A stretch of DNA of 64,000 nt, taken from assembly GCF_002023715.1 (NCBI RefSeq), contig NZ_MAHX01000004.1, forward strand, positions 26,197-90,196. Reading direction: 5' to 3'. Both the position numbers and the translations under genes were made by a program. This document shows, one piece after another, positions 43,208-52,391 of this stretch. The notes beneath the pieces are model-generated. The model was not told the DNA's origin. It worked only from the letters and a program-made list of their open reading frames with translations, and ran no database searches. Origin of the DNA: Elizabethkingia occulta (GTDB lineage: Bacteria > Bacteroidota > Bacteroidia > Flavobacteriales > Weeksellaceae). Within the stretch, counting starts at the first letter, position 1. Every line of letters begins with the position of its first letter.

Positions 43208-46200
43208 TCAGTTCATTTTTAGTCTGGGCAGTCCTATTTCATGTTCCCTTGGGTAAGGTTTACGGGATGTCATACTGATATCCTCCTGTATGTTTTTATA
43301 GACTTCAAATGATTTCTGAGGGTCCATAGAATACCTGGGATCAGGAATCAGAGGCATTTTTGCCATCTTTGATATGGTGATCGTCGGAAAATGATAATCT
43401 ATTTCAACCGTACCCAAAAGAAGATAAATACCACCTTCTTTAAACGGAAACCTTAGAAGGCTGTCCGGAAAATGTGCTGTGTCAAAATATTGCCCTTCGA
43501 CATCAATCCAGGTTCCAAAATACATGCTACCGTTTTCTATCGGTACATGTTTTCTGGAAATAAGATAGGCGAGCATTTTGACAGTCTTCTTATGGTATTT
43601 AAAAAGATCTTTCACTAAAACATGTCCTCTGTATTTCGTTTGAAGCAAGTCAAATATGGAGCATGAGACTGTAAATCCCAGTATTTCTATTTCATCAAAA
43701 GCATCCTCATAAGGATTTCTTTGAATAGGAGGTAAATCATAATCCTTTTGAGGCTCCTGAAATAAGGTTAAAGCTTTGGTTTTGTACTGATTTTTAGAAA
43801 ATAAAAACCGGGCTTCTATCAGGAGTTCATGTTTTTGTTTACCGGTAAATCGGAATGCCCCAATAAAAATAAGAATCTGTAATGTTTCAATACCTGTGGG
43901 AACTCTCTTAACAAAATCTTCCAATGATGTGTAATCGCCATTTTGCTCTCTCTCCTCAGGAATAAAAGTTTTAACTGAAGTTTCCAGTTTTTCAATATGC
44001 ATTAGTCCTAAATAAACATCATTTCCATAAAGTGTTGTATTAAACTTACTTCTGTTTACACAGGGGTTATGAATATGGGCTCCTGACATTTTAGCTTCAT
44101 GGATATATACTTCCGTACGGTAAAATCCACCGCCGTTATTAATTGCGGAGACCATAAATTCAACAGGGTAGTAGACTTTAAGATAAAGACTCTGATAGCT
44201 TTCTACTGCATAAGAGGCTGAGTGTGCCTTACAGAAAGAATATCCGGCAAAAGATTCAATCTGTCTGTAGACTTCTTTAGAAAGCTGCTCAGAATGCCCC
44301 AACTGTTTACAAGACTCAAAAAAATGCTGTTTTACTTTCTGAAGCGCTGAAAGTGATCTTCCTTTTCCACTCATAGCTCTTCTGAGGATATCTCCATCAG
44401 AGGCTGAAAGGCCACCAAAATGAAGAGCTATTTTAATTACATCTTCCTGATATACCATAATGCCATAGGTTTCTCCAAGTTCTTTTTCAAAGACCTGATG
44501 AAAATATTCAAACTTATCAGGATTGTTATGCCTGAATATATACTCGCGCATCATTCCGCTTTTTGCTACTCCCGGCCGTATAATAGAAGAAGCTGCTACC
44601 AGAACTTTATAATTATCACATTTAAGTCTTCTGAGAAGCCCCCGCATGGCAGGTGATTCAATATAAAAGCAGCCTATTGTTTTTCCGATACTTAAAAATT
44701 CATTGCATTTGGTTTCATTTTTTGAAAGCGCTGTATTTTCAATATCAACAAAGATTCCTCTTTTTTCCTCTATCAGTTTAATGGTATCTTTTATCGTTCC
44801 AAGTCCTCTTTGTGAGAGTATATCAAACTTTTCCAGACCAATCTCTTCTGCAGTATGCATATCAAACTGTACAATGGGAAATCCCTTAGGAGGCATTTCC
44901 AGAGCCGAATAGACTGTAATAGGCTCTTCAGAAATCAAAATTCCGCAGGCATGCATACTTCTTTGATTAGGAAAGTTTCTCATAAGTTCTTCATAGCTAT
45001 AAATTCTGCGAACGAGAGAGTTCTGATCATGTTCTTCTCTTGGCTTTTTGGAAAGTTCATCCAATTCCTCTTTGGGAAGTCCGAATGCCTTTCCGAGTTC
45101 TCTGAATCTTGAGCGGCTTTTAAATGCGACATTAGTGCCGCAGAAAGCAACATGATCTTTACCATATTTTTCAAAAATATACTCCAGAATAGTATCTCTG
45201 TTTTTCCAACTCCAATCCAGATCAAAATCCGGTGGCGTTTTTCTGTTGAGGTTTAAAAAGCGCTCAAAATATAAATCCAGCTCTAGTGGACAGATATCGG
45301 TAATTCCCAGACAGTAAGCAATAATACTATTGGCACCGCTTCCTCTTCCCACATGCATAAATCCCATCTTTTTACTGTACTGTACTATATCCCATGTAAT
45401 AAGAAAATAAGCACAGAAATCAAGCTGAAGGATAACAGAGAGTTCTTTCTCAACCCTGACTTTAGCATGAGTATTATCAGGTGAATATCTTCTCTCAAAT
45501 CCTTTATAGGAAAGCTGTTTTAAAAGCTCAAAATCTTCTTCATTACTCCGGGTAAAATATTTCTTGTTTTTCGGGGTTTTAAAGTCAAACTTAAAATCAC
45601 AGCTGTCAACAATATATTTAGTGTTTTCAATAATCCGGGGATAAGGTTTATACTTTTCTAAAAGCATTTTTTTATCCATAAAGGTTTCATTTGGCTGGCA
45701 GTAATTCTCAGTTGTTAATTTACTGATCAGTATATTGGCATCTATGGCCCTTAAAAGCTTATGAAGTTCATATTCTTTTGCTGTTGTAAAGGTAACAGGA
45801 TGCAGGATGATCATTTTATCAATCCTTTTCCTCAGTTCAGGTTTTATCAGAAAGTTTAATTCATCTGCTCTGATCCCGATAAATTCATGATCTTGTAAAT
45901 ACTCAGGTATATTGCTTAAAGGATAGATTACAAAATTATATTTCAGATCAGGATTTACCTGTGGTATTTCCTTTCCCTCACAATTATATGCGGTTAAAAG
46001 CCTGTTGACTTCTCCTAAGCCTTTGAAATTCTTTGCCAGACAAATATACCTGAGATCATTATTAACCCTGATGTCCATCCCTATTATAGGTTTAATAGAA
46101 TTTTCCTGACATAACCTGTAAAAATCATAGATGCCTGTCACTGTATTAATATCGGTTAAGGCCAGTGTTTTTAATTTCATATGAGCAGCCTGTTGTACCA

Positions 46201-46261
46201 AATCCTCAATAGAGATGGTTCCGTATCTAAGACTGTGATAAGAATGGCAATTCAAAAACAT
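43208..46261 (-). CDS. dnaE2: Error-prone DNA polymerase III alpha subunit (DnaE2/ImuC type)
   Basis: The 1017-residue C-family polymerase has an N-terminal PHP domain (about 1-200) opening LNCHSYHSLRYGT. The first His of the usual His-x-His pair is Asn here. The polymerase catalytic Asp pair is in PPDFDLDWSW near residue 345. GRGSGANSIIAYCLGI lies just before and FAGYSFCKAHSASYA near 670. An OB-like C-terminal part follows. With a Y-family polymerase gene 26 nt upstream, it looks like the damage-inducible mutasome pair of flavobacteria. These genes act in translesion synthesis. Confidence 0.85.
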   Translation of the reverse strand: MFLNCHSYHSLRYGTISIEDLVQQAAHMKLKTLALTDINTVTGIYDFYRLCQENSIKPIIGMDIRVNNDLRYICLAKNFKGLGEVNRLLTAYNCEGKEIPQVNPDLKYNFVIYPLSNIPEYLQDHEFIGIRADELNFLIKPELRKRIDKMIILHPVTFTTAKEYELHKLLRAIDANILISKLTTENYCQPNETFMDKKMLLEKYKPYPRIIENTKYIVDSCDFKFDFKTPKNKKYFTRSNEEDFELLKQLSYKGFERRYSPDNTHAKVRVEKELSVILQLDFCAYFLITWDIVQYSKKMGFMHVGRGSGANSIIAYCLGITDICPLELDLYFERFLNLNRKTPPDFDLDWSWKNRDTILEYIFEKYGKDHVAFCGTNVAFKSRSRFRELGKAFGLPKEELDELSKKPREEHDQNSLVRRIYSYEELMRNFPNQRSMHACGILISEEPITVYSALEMPPKGFPIVQFDMHTAEEIGLEKFDILSQRGLGTIKDTIKLIEEKRGIFVDIENTALSKNETKCNEFLSIGKTIGCFYIESPAMRGLLRRLKCDNYKVLVAASSIIRPGVAKSGMMREYIFRHNNPDKFEYFHQVFEKELGETYGIMVYQEDVIKIALHFGGLSASDGDILRRAMSGKGRSLSALQKVKQHFFESCKQLGHSEQLSKEVYRQIESFAGYSFCKAHSASYAVESYQSLYLKVYYPVEFMVSAINNGGGFYRTEVYIHEAKMSGAHIHNPCVNRSKFNTTLYGNDVYLGLMHIEKLETSVKTFIPEEREQNGDYTSLEDFVKRVPTGIETLQILIFIGAFRFTGKQKHELLIEARFLFSKNQYKTKALTLFQEPQKDYDLPPIQRNPYEDAFDEIEILGFTVSCSIFDLLQTKYRGHVLVKDLFKYHKKTVKMLAYLISRKHVPIENGSMYFGTWIDVEGQYFDTAHFPDSLLRFPFKEGGIYLLLGTVEIDYHFPTITISKMAKMPLIPDPRYSMDPQKSFEVYKNIQEDISMTSRKPYPREHEIGLPRLKMN

Positions 46262-46287
46262 AAGTATTTTATTCTTCCATTAAACTA

Positions 46288-47430
46288 TTAGTGCAGTAAA
46301 CCTGAAGCTCTTCCAATGCTTAAAGCGCCGAATCTGTTTTTAATTTTATCCATGGTTTGGTAAAGTGATATAAGCTCTTCTGTATCTTCAAAAAGATTCA
46401 TTTGATGTGATCCGTGTACCAGTCCGGTGAACTTAATACCAATGAGACGAATTCTCATTCTTCGGGTATAGACTTTTTTAAATAACTCCAGAACATATTT
46501 CATCAGACTATGGTCTACAGAGGTGTAGGGAACCCTGCACTGTTTGGTTTCCGTATCAAAGTTAGAATAGCGTATTTTTACGACTACTACAGATACCAGC
46601 CATTTTTCAGTTCTAAGCTGGTAACATAGTTTTTCCACCATGGCTGTAAGAATATTCTGAATTCCCTGAATATCGATAGTATCAGCATTAAAAGTATTCT
46701 CAGTTGATATTGATTTTCTTTCAGAATAAGGAACAACAGGTGTCTCATCAATTCCATGGGCTTTATTCCAGAGTACTGAACCGTTTTTTCCGACAAGCTG
46801 CTGCAAAACATCAACAGGCATTTTAGATAAAGTTTCTATTGTTCTTATACCCAATCTGGAAAACAACTGAAAGGTTTCAGGTCCAATCATCGGAATCTTT
46901 TTAACCGATAAGGGGTTTAAAAAAGGCTGTATATTTTGCTGTTGAATCTCAAATCTTCCGGTAGGCTTGGATTCTCCGGTTCCTATTTTAGAAACTGTTT
47001 TATTTGTGGATAAGGCAAAGCTAATGGGAAGTCCTGTATGATCTGTAACAGACTGTGCAATCTCATTCGTCCATTTAAAACATCCAAAAAATTTATCCAT
47101 TCCTGAAAGGTCCAGATAAAATTCATCAATGCTGACCTTTTCCAAAACAGGTACCTTTTCCTGAATAATCTGTGTTACTGTATGTGACATATTGGAATAA
47201 TGCTCCATGTCACCTTTAATAACGCGCGCTTCGGGGCATAATCTTAATGCCATTTTAATAGGCATGGCGCTCCTCACCCCGAAATACCTGGTTTCATAAG
47301 AGCATGATGCCACAACACCGCGGTCTCCACCTCCGATAATCACAGGCTTTCCTATAAGCTCTGCATTTTTCAGACGCTCACAGGATACAAAAAAAGTATC
47401 CAGATCCATATGTACAATTGCACGTTCCAT
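46288..47430 (-). CDS. dinB: Y-family DNA polymerase (DinB/Pol IV type)
   Basis: The 380-residue polymerase has catalytic carboxylates at HMDLDTFFVSCERL (residues 7-20) and KVSIDEFYLDLSG (Asp102, Glu103), so it should be active. The finger region GGGDRGVVASCSYETRYFG and a helix-hairpin-helix part IPMIGPETFQLFSRLGI near 180-200 are also present. It is followed by dnaE2 on the same strand, so the two form one operon. The XRE-S24 gene is divergent, with a palindrome between the starts. Confidence 0.88.
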   Translation of the reverse strand: MERAIVHMDLDTFFVSCERLKNAELIGKPVIIGGGDRGVVASCSYETRYFGVRSAMPIKMALRLCPEARVIKGDMEHYSNMSHTVTQIIQEKVPVLEKVSIDEFYLDLSGMDKFFGCFKWTNEIAQSVTDHTGLPISFALSTNKTVSKIGTGESKPTGRFEIQQQNIQPFLNPLSVKKIPMIGPETFQLFSRLGIRTIETLSKMPVDVLQQLVGKNGSVLWNKAHGIDETPVVPYSERKSISTENTFNADTIDIQGIQNILTAMVEKLCYQLRTEKWLVSVVVVKIRYSNFDTETKQCRVPYTSVDHSLMKYVLELFKKVYTRRMRIRLIGIKFTGLVHGSHQMNLFEDTEELISLYQTMDKIKNRFGALSIGRASGLLH

Positions 47431-47475
47431 TTTGCAAAATTAGTTACGTTTTAAAACAAATTATTTATTTTTGTT

Positions 47476-47490
47476 GTTACAAATTGTAAC
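47476..47490. promoter_or_regulatory. Palindrome GTTACAA-A-TTGTAAC, candidate SOS-like operator
   Basis: Seven-base perfect arms surround one A. It lies directly before the ATG at 47492 and 46 nt from the polymerase start on the other strand. It overlaps the end of a -7-like box TATTTTTG (47466-47473). A bound repressor could block both directions. Confidence 0.6.
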
Positions 47491-47491
47491 A

Positions 47492-48271
47492 ATGTCAGTT
47501 TTTTCAGATAATATCGTGTTTCTAAGAAGAAAGAATAATATGACGCAGCAGGAGCTTGCTGACCTTTTGATTCTTACCCGCTCCAGGTATATTTCATATG
47601 AATATGGAAGATCAGAGCCTCCTATCGAGGTTTTAATCAGAATCTCCAAGTATTATCATATCAGTATTGATCTTCTTGTAACTGTAGATATCAGAAAATA
47701 TCCTTTGGATCAGATGGTCAATCTCCCTGATAATAAAATTTTACTTCCTGTTGTCGTTGATCCCGAGGGCAATAAGTATATAGAAATCGTTCCTCAGAAA
47801 GCTTCCATGGGATATCTAAAAGGTTTCAGCGATCCGGAGTATATAGAAAGTCTCCCCAGAATACAGCTTCCTTTCTTAGGCCACGGTGTGTTCAGAGGAT
47901 TTATGGCAGAGGGAGATTCTATGCCTCCTTTTGCTGATGGTACCTGTGTTATCGGGGAATATATTGAAGAATTAAAAGATCTTAAAGCAGGTAAGGAGTA
48001 TATATTCATTACCCGTGAAGGCTATACCTTTAAAACATTTATTAAGTTAAATACCAGCACACTCACTGTCGCTGCTGATAATAATTTTTATGATCCTTAT
48101 GATATTCCTTTAAAAGACCTTGTTCAGGTATGGCGTTATGTCAGAGGTATTTTACCCCAGGATTATAAACCCGATTATCAGGATTATAATACTCTTAAAA
48201 GTTTGGTGAATCAAGCTCAGCTCAGTATCAATAATCTTGAAAAGCTTTTAAGTGCAAATAGTAAATTATAA
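47492..48271 (+). CDS. XRE-HTH and S24/LexA-like repressor
   Basis: The ATG at 47492 lies 1 nt after the palindrome and is preferred over an in-frame TTG at 47471. The 259-residue protein has an XRE helix-turn-helix (about 5-62, MTQQELADLLILTRSRYISY). An S24 domain from about 85 has the Ser in AEGDSMPPFADG (Ser143) and a Lys in YTFKTFIK (about 181), the expected catalytic pair of LexA-like autoproteases. It is divergent from the Y-family polymerase and DnaE2, so it is the probable damage-responsive repressor of those genes. Autocleavage is inferred. Confidence 0.8.
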   Translation: MSVFSDNIVFLRRKNNMTQQELADLLILTRSRYISYEYGRSEPPIEVLIRISKYYHISIDLLVTVDIRKYPLDQMVNLPDNKILLPVVVDPEGNKYIEIVPQKASMGYLKGFSDPEYIESLPRIQLPFLGHGVFRGFMAEGDSMPPFADGTCVIGEYIEELKDLKAGKEYIFITREGYTFKTFIKLNTSTLTVAADNNFYDPYDIPLKDLVQVWRYVRGILPQDYKPDYQDYNTLKSLVNQAQLSINNLEKLLSANSKL

Positions 48272-48888
48272 ACTTATGCATAAAATAAATATTATATGTA
48301 ATAATACTATTTTCTTTTTGGGATACCTTTAAAAACTTATTAAATAGTTACTGGGAGATAAAGGCATATGATTATTGTCAATAGTACTGTCTCCACATAA
48401 AGAATAAATGATTCTCTGTTTGGTAATTCTAAATGCTCTTAGTGAAATAATGTGGTTATTTACAGTAAAATAAAAAAAACGGATTTATTAAAATTCTAAA
48501 AGCTCAAAAATATATTTATTTCACTCTCCTCCCTTAATATCTTTATCCGAAGAAAATAATAGCATGTAATATTTAGGTAACGCCAAGAATTATACCCTAC
48601 ATATATCATACAGTATTGATTTCTCAAAACACTTTTATTTCCTTGTAAGTAATTAATAACCCTCAAGAACATTATGAAATATTAATGTAGGATACATGTA
48701 ACATATCTATTATCGAGCTATTTGCCTTAATAATAAGATTTATTTATAATTTTCCTAACAGATTGTTAAAAAGAAAATATACCCGGAGACTTCGAGCATA
48801 TTATTTTTTTATTCATTTAATAAAAACTCATTATGGCTAACGTCAGCAGTAACTATAACTATTAAATTAATTATATAATAATACTATC
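48272..48888. other. Intergenic region without supported genes
   Basis: About 600 nt, AT-rich, with no tRNA or coding frame. It ends at the receptor-like remnant. Confidence 0.5.
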
Positions 48889-49007
48889 ATGAAAAACATA
48901 TCCTTTGTTTTATTTTGCTTTTTACCGGAGAATTAATGGATGCTCAAAAGATAATTACTGTTATTGCTATAGAAGAGAATAGCCTTCCTTTAGTGGCGAA
49001 TTTCTGA
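48889..49007 (+). pseudogene. Remnant of a TonB-receptor-like N-terminus
   Basis: The frame starts MKNISFVLFCF, a signal-peptide start, and hits a stop after 15 codons. A one-base shift (around 48920) opens a second frame reading LFTGELMDAQKIITVIAIEE, then NSLPLVANF and a stop. Together this resembles a signal peptide joined to the first strand of a carboxypeptidase-regulatory-like domain, as in Bacteroidota TonB receptors. The rest of such a gene is absent. Positions 49008-49173 hold only short frames. Confidence 0.4.
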
Positions 49008-49173
49008 ACAATATGAAATCTCATTTATAACTTAAACATACAAAAATATAATATTTGAGAAGCAATTTATAGATTCTAATAATTTAAAATTGGAAAATTA
49101 CAAAAGGAAAGAGTGTATAAAAAATCATCCGATTTTAAAAAGCTAAGGGCGACTTAAACTTATAATATTTCAT

Positions 49174-49788
49174 ATGATTTTTAATTTAACTTACTACTCT
49201 CCTTATGAGCCGAAACAAGAAAAAAGCATATCTCAAATAATGAAAAATGAAGTTTTTGAAAGCTGGATAGATCAATATTTCGGATTGCTTTTAAAGAAAG
49301 CTCTTTATATGCTTTCTAATAAAGAAGATGCTCAGGATATTGTTCAGGATGTATTTACAGCAGCTTTTTCCAATTATGAGTCTTTTGAAGGAAAAAGTCA
49401 ACCATTGACTTGGTTAATGACTATTCTCCGAACAAAAATTGCAGATTTTTATCGGAAAAAATATAAATTAATAATTAATGCAATGCCGAATCATTTTTTT
49501 GATGAGGTAGAATCGTGGAAAAATAATGATGTTTGGAACAGTTGGAATGTTTCAACAGAACCAGATCTTTTGGATAATCCTGATTTTAAGAAAGCTCTTG
49601 AAGAATGTATTGAGGAATTGCCTTACAGATGGAGGGTCTTATTCAAAATGTATTATTTTGAAGAGCAAAAAGCAACAGAGGTATGTCAGGAATTGAATAT
49701 TTCTACGACTAATCTCTGGAAAATCCTTCAACGCAGTCGGATGCAATTGAGAGAAAGCCTTGAACTGAAATGGTTCTCAAGATTATAG
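49174..49788 (+). CDS. ECF-type sigma-70 family factor
   Basis: The protein has region 2 at DAQDIVQDVFTAAFSNYESF and PLTWLMTILRTKIADFYRKK, and region 4 at LPYRWRVLFKMYYFEEQKAT then TTNLWKILQRSRMQLRESL. The longest frame gives 204 residues. The ATG at 49240 (MKNEVFESWID) gives 182 residues and a more typical ECF start. No anti-sigma gene is adjacent. The next genes encode a DUF417 protein and MsrA, so an oxidant-responsive regulon is likely. Confidence 0.85.
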   Translation: MIFNLTYYSPYEPKQEKSISQIMKNEVFESWIDQYFGLLLKKALYMLSNKEDAQDIVQDVFTAAFSNYESFEGKSQPLTWLMTILRTKIADFYRKKYKLIINAMPNHFFDEVESWKNNDVWNSWNVSTEPDLLDNPDFKKALEECIEELPYRWRVLFKMYYFEEQKATEVCQELNISTTNLWKILQRSRMQLRESLELKWFSRL

Positions 49789-49827
49789 AAACAATCACAA
49801 TAAAATATTAATTTAAAATTTCTAAAA

Positions 49828-50286
49828 ATGAAAGAAACATTACATACACCTAATCAAAGTCAATCTATATATAGTTTGGGCTATTATATTTCCCTTTTTG
49901 GAACTGCCCTTATTTTACTTTGGATTGGAATATTTAAGTTTACTCCAACTGAAGCTGCAGCAATAAAACCCTTAGTGGAAAATCATTTTCTGACCTTCTT
50001 CATTTACAAGATAATGAGTGTGCAGGCAGTTTCAAACTTTTTTGGAACGGTAGAAATTATTATTGCCTTATCATTGATATTTAGCATAAAATTTACTGTA
50101 CTAAGAAAGTATGCAGGAATAGGGGTAATTGTTACTTTTATGGTAACATTAAGTTATTTATTCACTACTCCTGGAACGTGGAAAATAGTTGATGGAATTC
50201 CGGTTACAGACTTTTTTATTTTAAAAGATTTGATGTTTTTAGGATTTGGATTTATGGTTATCTCTAACAAAAGACTATCTGATTAG
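49828..50286 (+). CDS. DUF417 (YkgB/RclC-like) inner-membrane protein
   Basis: The 152-residue protein has four hydrophobic segments. WIGIFKFTPTEAAAIKPLVE near residue 37 is the family signature. FFGTVEIIIALSLIF, GVIVTFMVTLSYLFTTPGTW and FFILKDLMFLGFGFMV follow. Relatives in Escherichia coli include RclC of the reactive-chlorine regulon. It sits 40 nt after the sigma factor gene and before msrA. A membrane role in oxidant resistance fits that company. Confidence 0.85.
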   Translation: MKETLHTPNQSQSIYSLGYYISLFGTALILLWIGIFKFTPTEAAAIKPLVENHFLTFFIYKIMSVQAVSNFFGTVEIIIALSLIFSIKFTVLRKYAGIGVIVTFMVTLSYLFTTPGTWKIVDGIPVTDFFILKDLMFLGFGFMVISNKRLSD

Positions 50287-50443
50287 TAAAAGATATTGCC
50301 GGGTGTCATTCTTTCATGCAATAAAAATTTAGATAGGAATCACCTATTAATTATGGTTATTGATATACTCTTTATAAGTGTTTTATAATAATAAACGGGT
50401 TTAAATGAATCCTATTGAAATAAATATATAAAAATGAGAAATT

Positions 50444-50983
50444 ATGGATAATGAAAATATAAGAGAAATTTATTTTGCAGGTGGCTGTTTTTGGGGAACA
50501 GAGCATTTTTTTCAACAGATTCGCGGTGTTATAGAAACTGAAGTAGGATATGCTAACGGAAATACAGAAAATCCGACCTATAAAGAAGTCGTAAGCCATA
50601 CAACTGGGTTTGCAGAAACTGTGAAAGTGAAATATGATTCAAATCAGATTGATCTTAAATTGTTAATTGATTTGTATTTTAAAACTATTGATCCTACAAG
50701 TTTGAACAAACAAGGAAATGACAGAGGCGATCAGTACAGAACCGGGATATATTATACAGATGACGCTGATGAATCTTTTGTAAAATATAAAGTTCAGGAA
50801 TTAGCCAAAGGATATAATAGGGCAGTACTTGTAGAAATACTTCCTTTGAAAAATTTCTATAAAGCCGAAGATTACCATCAGGATTACCTGGATAAAAATC
50901 CTAGTGGTTACTGTCATATCGAACCGGGGCTTTTTGAACTGGCTAAAAATGCTAACCCTCTTCCAAAAGAAACTACTCATTAA
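50444..50983 (+). CDS. msrA: Peptide methionine sulfoxide reductase A
   Basis: The 179-residue enzyme has its nucleophilic Cys in YFAGGCFWGTEHFFQQI (about residue 13). GVIETEVGYANGNTENPTYK and SLNKQGNDRGDQYRTGIYY are further family blocks. The C-terminal YHQDYLDKNPSGYCHIEP carries a Cys suitable for resolving. There is no fused MsrB. It reduces methionine-S-sulfoxide in proteins. There is no signal peptide, so it acts in the cytosol. Confidence 0.93.
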   Translation: MDNENIREIYFAGGCFWGTEHFFQQIRGVIETEVGYANGNTENPTYKEVVSHTTGFAETVKVKYDSNQIDLKLLIDLYFKTIDPTSLNKQGNDRGDQYRTGIYYTDDADESFVKYKVQELAKGYNRAVLVEILPLKNFYKAEDYHQDYLDKNPSGYCHIEPGLFELAKNANPLPKETTH

Positions 50984-50995
50984 AAAATCAACTGT

Positions 50996-52234
50996 ATGAA
51001 TACAAACCAATTAACAATCTCTCTTTTTGTATTGCTCATATTTTTTGCTGAGGTTAAGGCCCAAAGTAAATTGCAATCTGTTTCGGTATTGAAATTTGGA
51101 CCTGAAAATACCTTATTTGTCGGAGATTCCAGAGCAGGGAAAATTTTTGCTTTCTCTATAGACAAAACTCACAATACCTCTGCAGAAGTAATCTATAATG
51201 TCAAAGATGCTGATACTAAAATTGCTGCTTTACTAGCAACAACACCAGATAAGATATTGGTAAAAGACATCGCCGTGAACCCTGTTAGCCGAGAGGTCTA
51301 TATTGGAGTGGACCGTGTTTCTGGAAAAACCTATACCCCGGCTATCGTTATTATGAACCATACCGGTGCTGTACGAAGGTTTGACGACGCAAAAGCAAGG
51401 TCGTCTTTTATAAAAATAGACAATACACCCTCAAAGGATTTTCTATTTTTCGATAATGTTTCTGCAATTGAACGCACTTTTACTGACATCGATTTTCATA
51501 AGGGGAAATTATATATCAGCGGTATCTCTAATACTGATTTTGCCTCCACACTCAAGGTAGTAGATTTCCCGTTTAACGGTGTTCAGAATAGTGCAAGTAT
51601 AGAAATTTATCACACTACACATGATCAAAAAGAAACCCGTGCGCCAATACGCACAATGGAAATTGTAACACTTGGTGGGCGAGAGTATATTCTGGCTGCT
51701 TATACATGCACTCCCTTGGTAACTATTCCGCTCGACAGTATTAGGGACGGAGCACATGTAAGCGGCAAAACAATCGCTGAATTAGGTTATGGGAATACGC
51801 CAATCGATTTTATAAGCTACATGGCCCAAGGTAGTTCACCTACAGACACTTTTCCAGTGGTATTTCTGGCTAATAATAGTCAAAGTGCACAAATATTACG
51901 GTTATCAGACATTGAGCAAGGCAATGCAAAAGACGGGTTGAACAGTTTTGCCAACTACCAGAAGAAAGGAGTACCCGCTATGGAAATACCTATTACCGGA
52001 GTATTACAGATCGCTGAACAGGATGATCAACGGCTGGTGTGTGCCCGTCGCAATGTAGAGACCGGGCGACTGGAACTGGTATCCATCAGAAAAAATTTAT
52101 ACCTGCGTTTAACCGATGCAGAAGGTGAGTATGCATTTCCTGATTACAGATCTGGCTCCAACCAGCAAATGTTCAAAGAATTACAAAATATGCTTTTGAA
52201 GGAAGAAGGATACCCAAACAGAACTGTGAAGTAA
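50996..52234 (+). CDS. Secreted propeller-like protein of unknown function
   Basis: The 412-residue protein has a signal peptide ending near AEVKAQ (residue 23). Strand-turn units such as VLKFGPENTLFVGDSRAGKI and DIAVNPVSREVYIGVDR suggest a beta-propeller. It starts 12 nt after msrA, so it is in that operon. I do not recognise the family. Confidence 0.6.
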   Translation: MNTNQLTISLFVLLIFFAEVKAQSKLQSVSVLKFGPENTLFVGDSRAGKIFAFSIDKTHNTSAEVIYNVKDADTKIAALLATTPDKILVKDIAVNPVSREVYIGVDRVSGKTYTPAIVIMNHTGAVRRFDDAKARSSFIKIDNTPSKDFLFFDNVSAIERTFTDIDFHKGKLYISGISNTDFASTLKVVDFPFNGVQNSASIEIYHTTHDQKETRAPIRTMEIVTLGGREYILAAYTCTPLVTIPLDSIRDGAHVSGKTIAELGYGNTPIDFISYMAQGSSPTDTFPVVFLANNSQSAQILRLSDIEQGNAKDGLNSFANYQKKGVPAMEIPITGVLQIAEQDDQRLVCARRNVETGRLELVSIRKNLYLRLTDAEGEYAFPDYRSGSNQQMFKELQNMLLKEEGYPNRTVK

Positions 52235-52391
52235 TCAAGTAATCTTTTCAGAAATCTTTTAGCTTAGATCAGCGCAGCTTTAATTTCAAGTGTTCTGCGC
52301 TTATTCCTTACTACTCATGTTTTAGAATAAATATATTGAGTTCACAAAGATGCTATGACTGCCTGTTGCAGATGGCGAAAAAATATAATTG

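Noticed and set aside
43208..46261. Considered whether this is the replicative DNA polymerase III alpha subunit
   Set aside because: Length is shorter than typical DnaE, it pairs with a Y-family polymerase and it is divergent from a LexA-like repressor, which fits the error-prone type.
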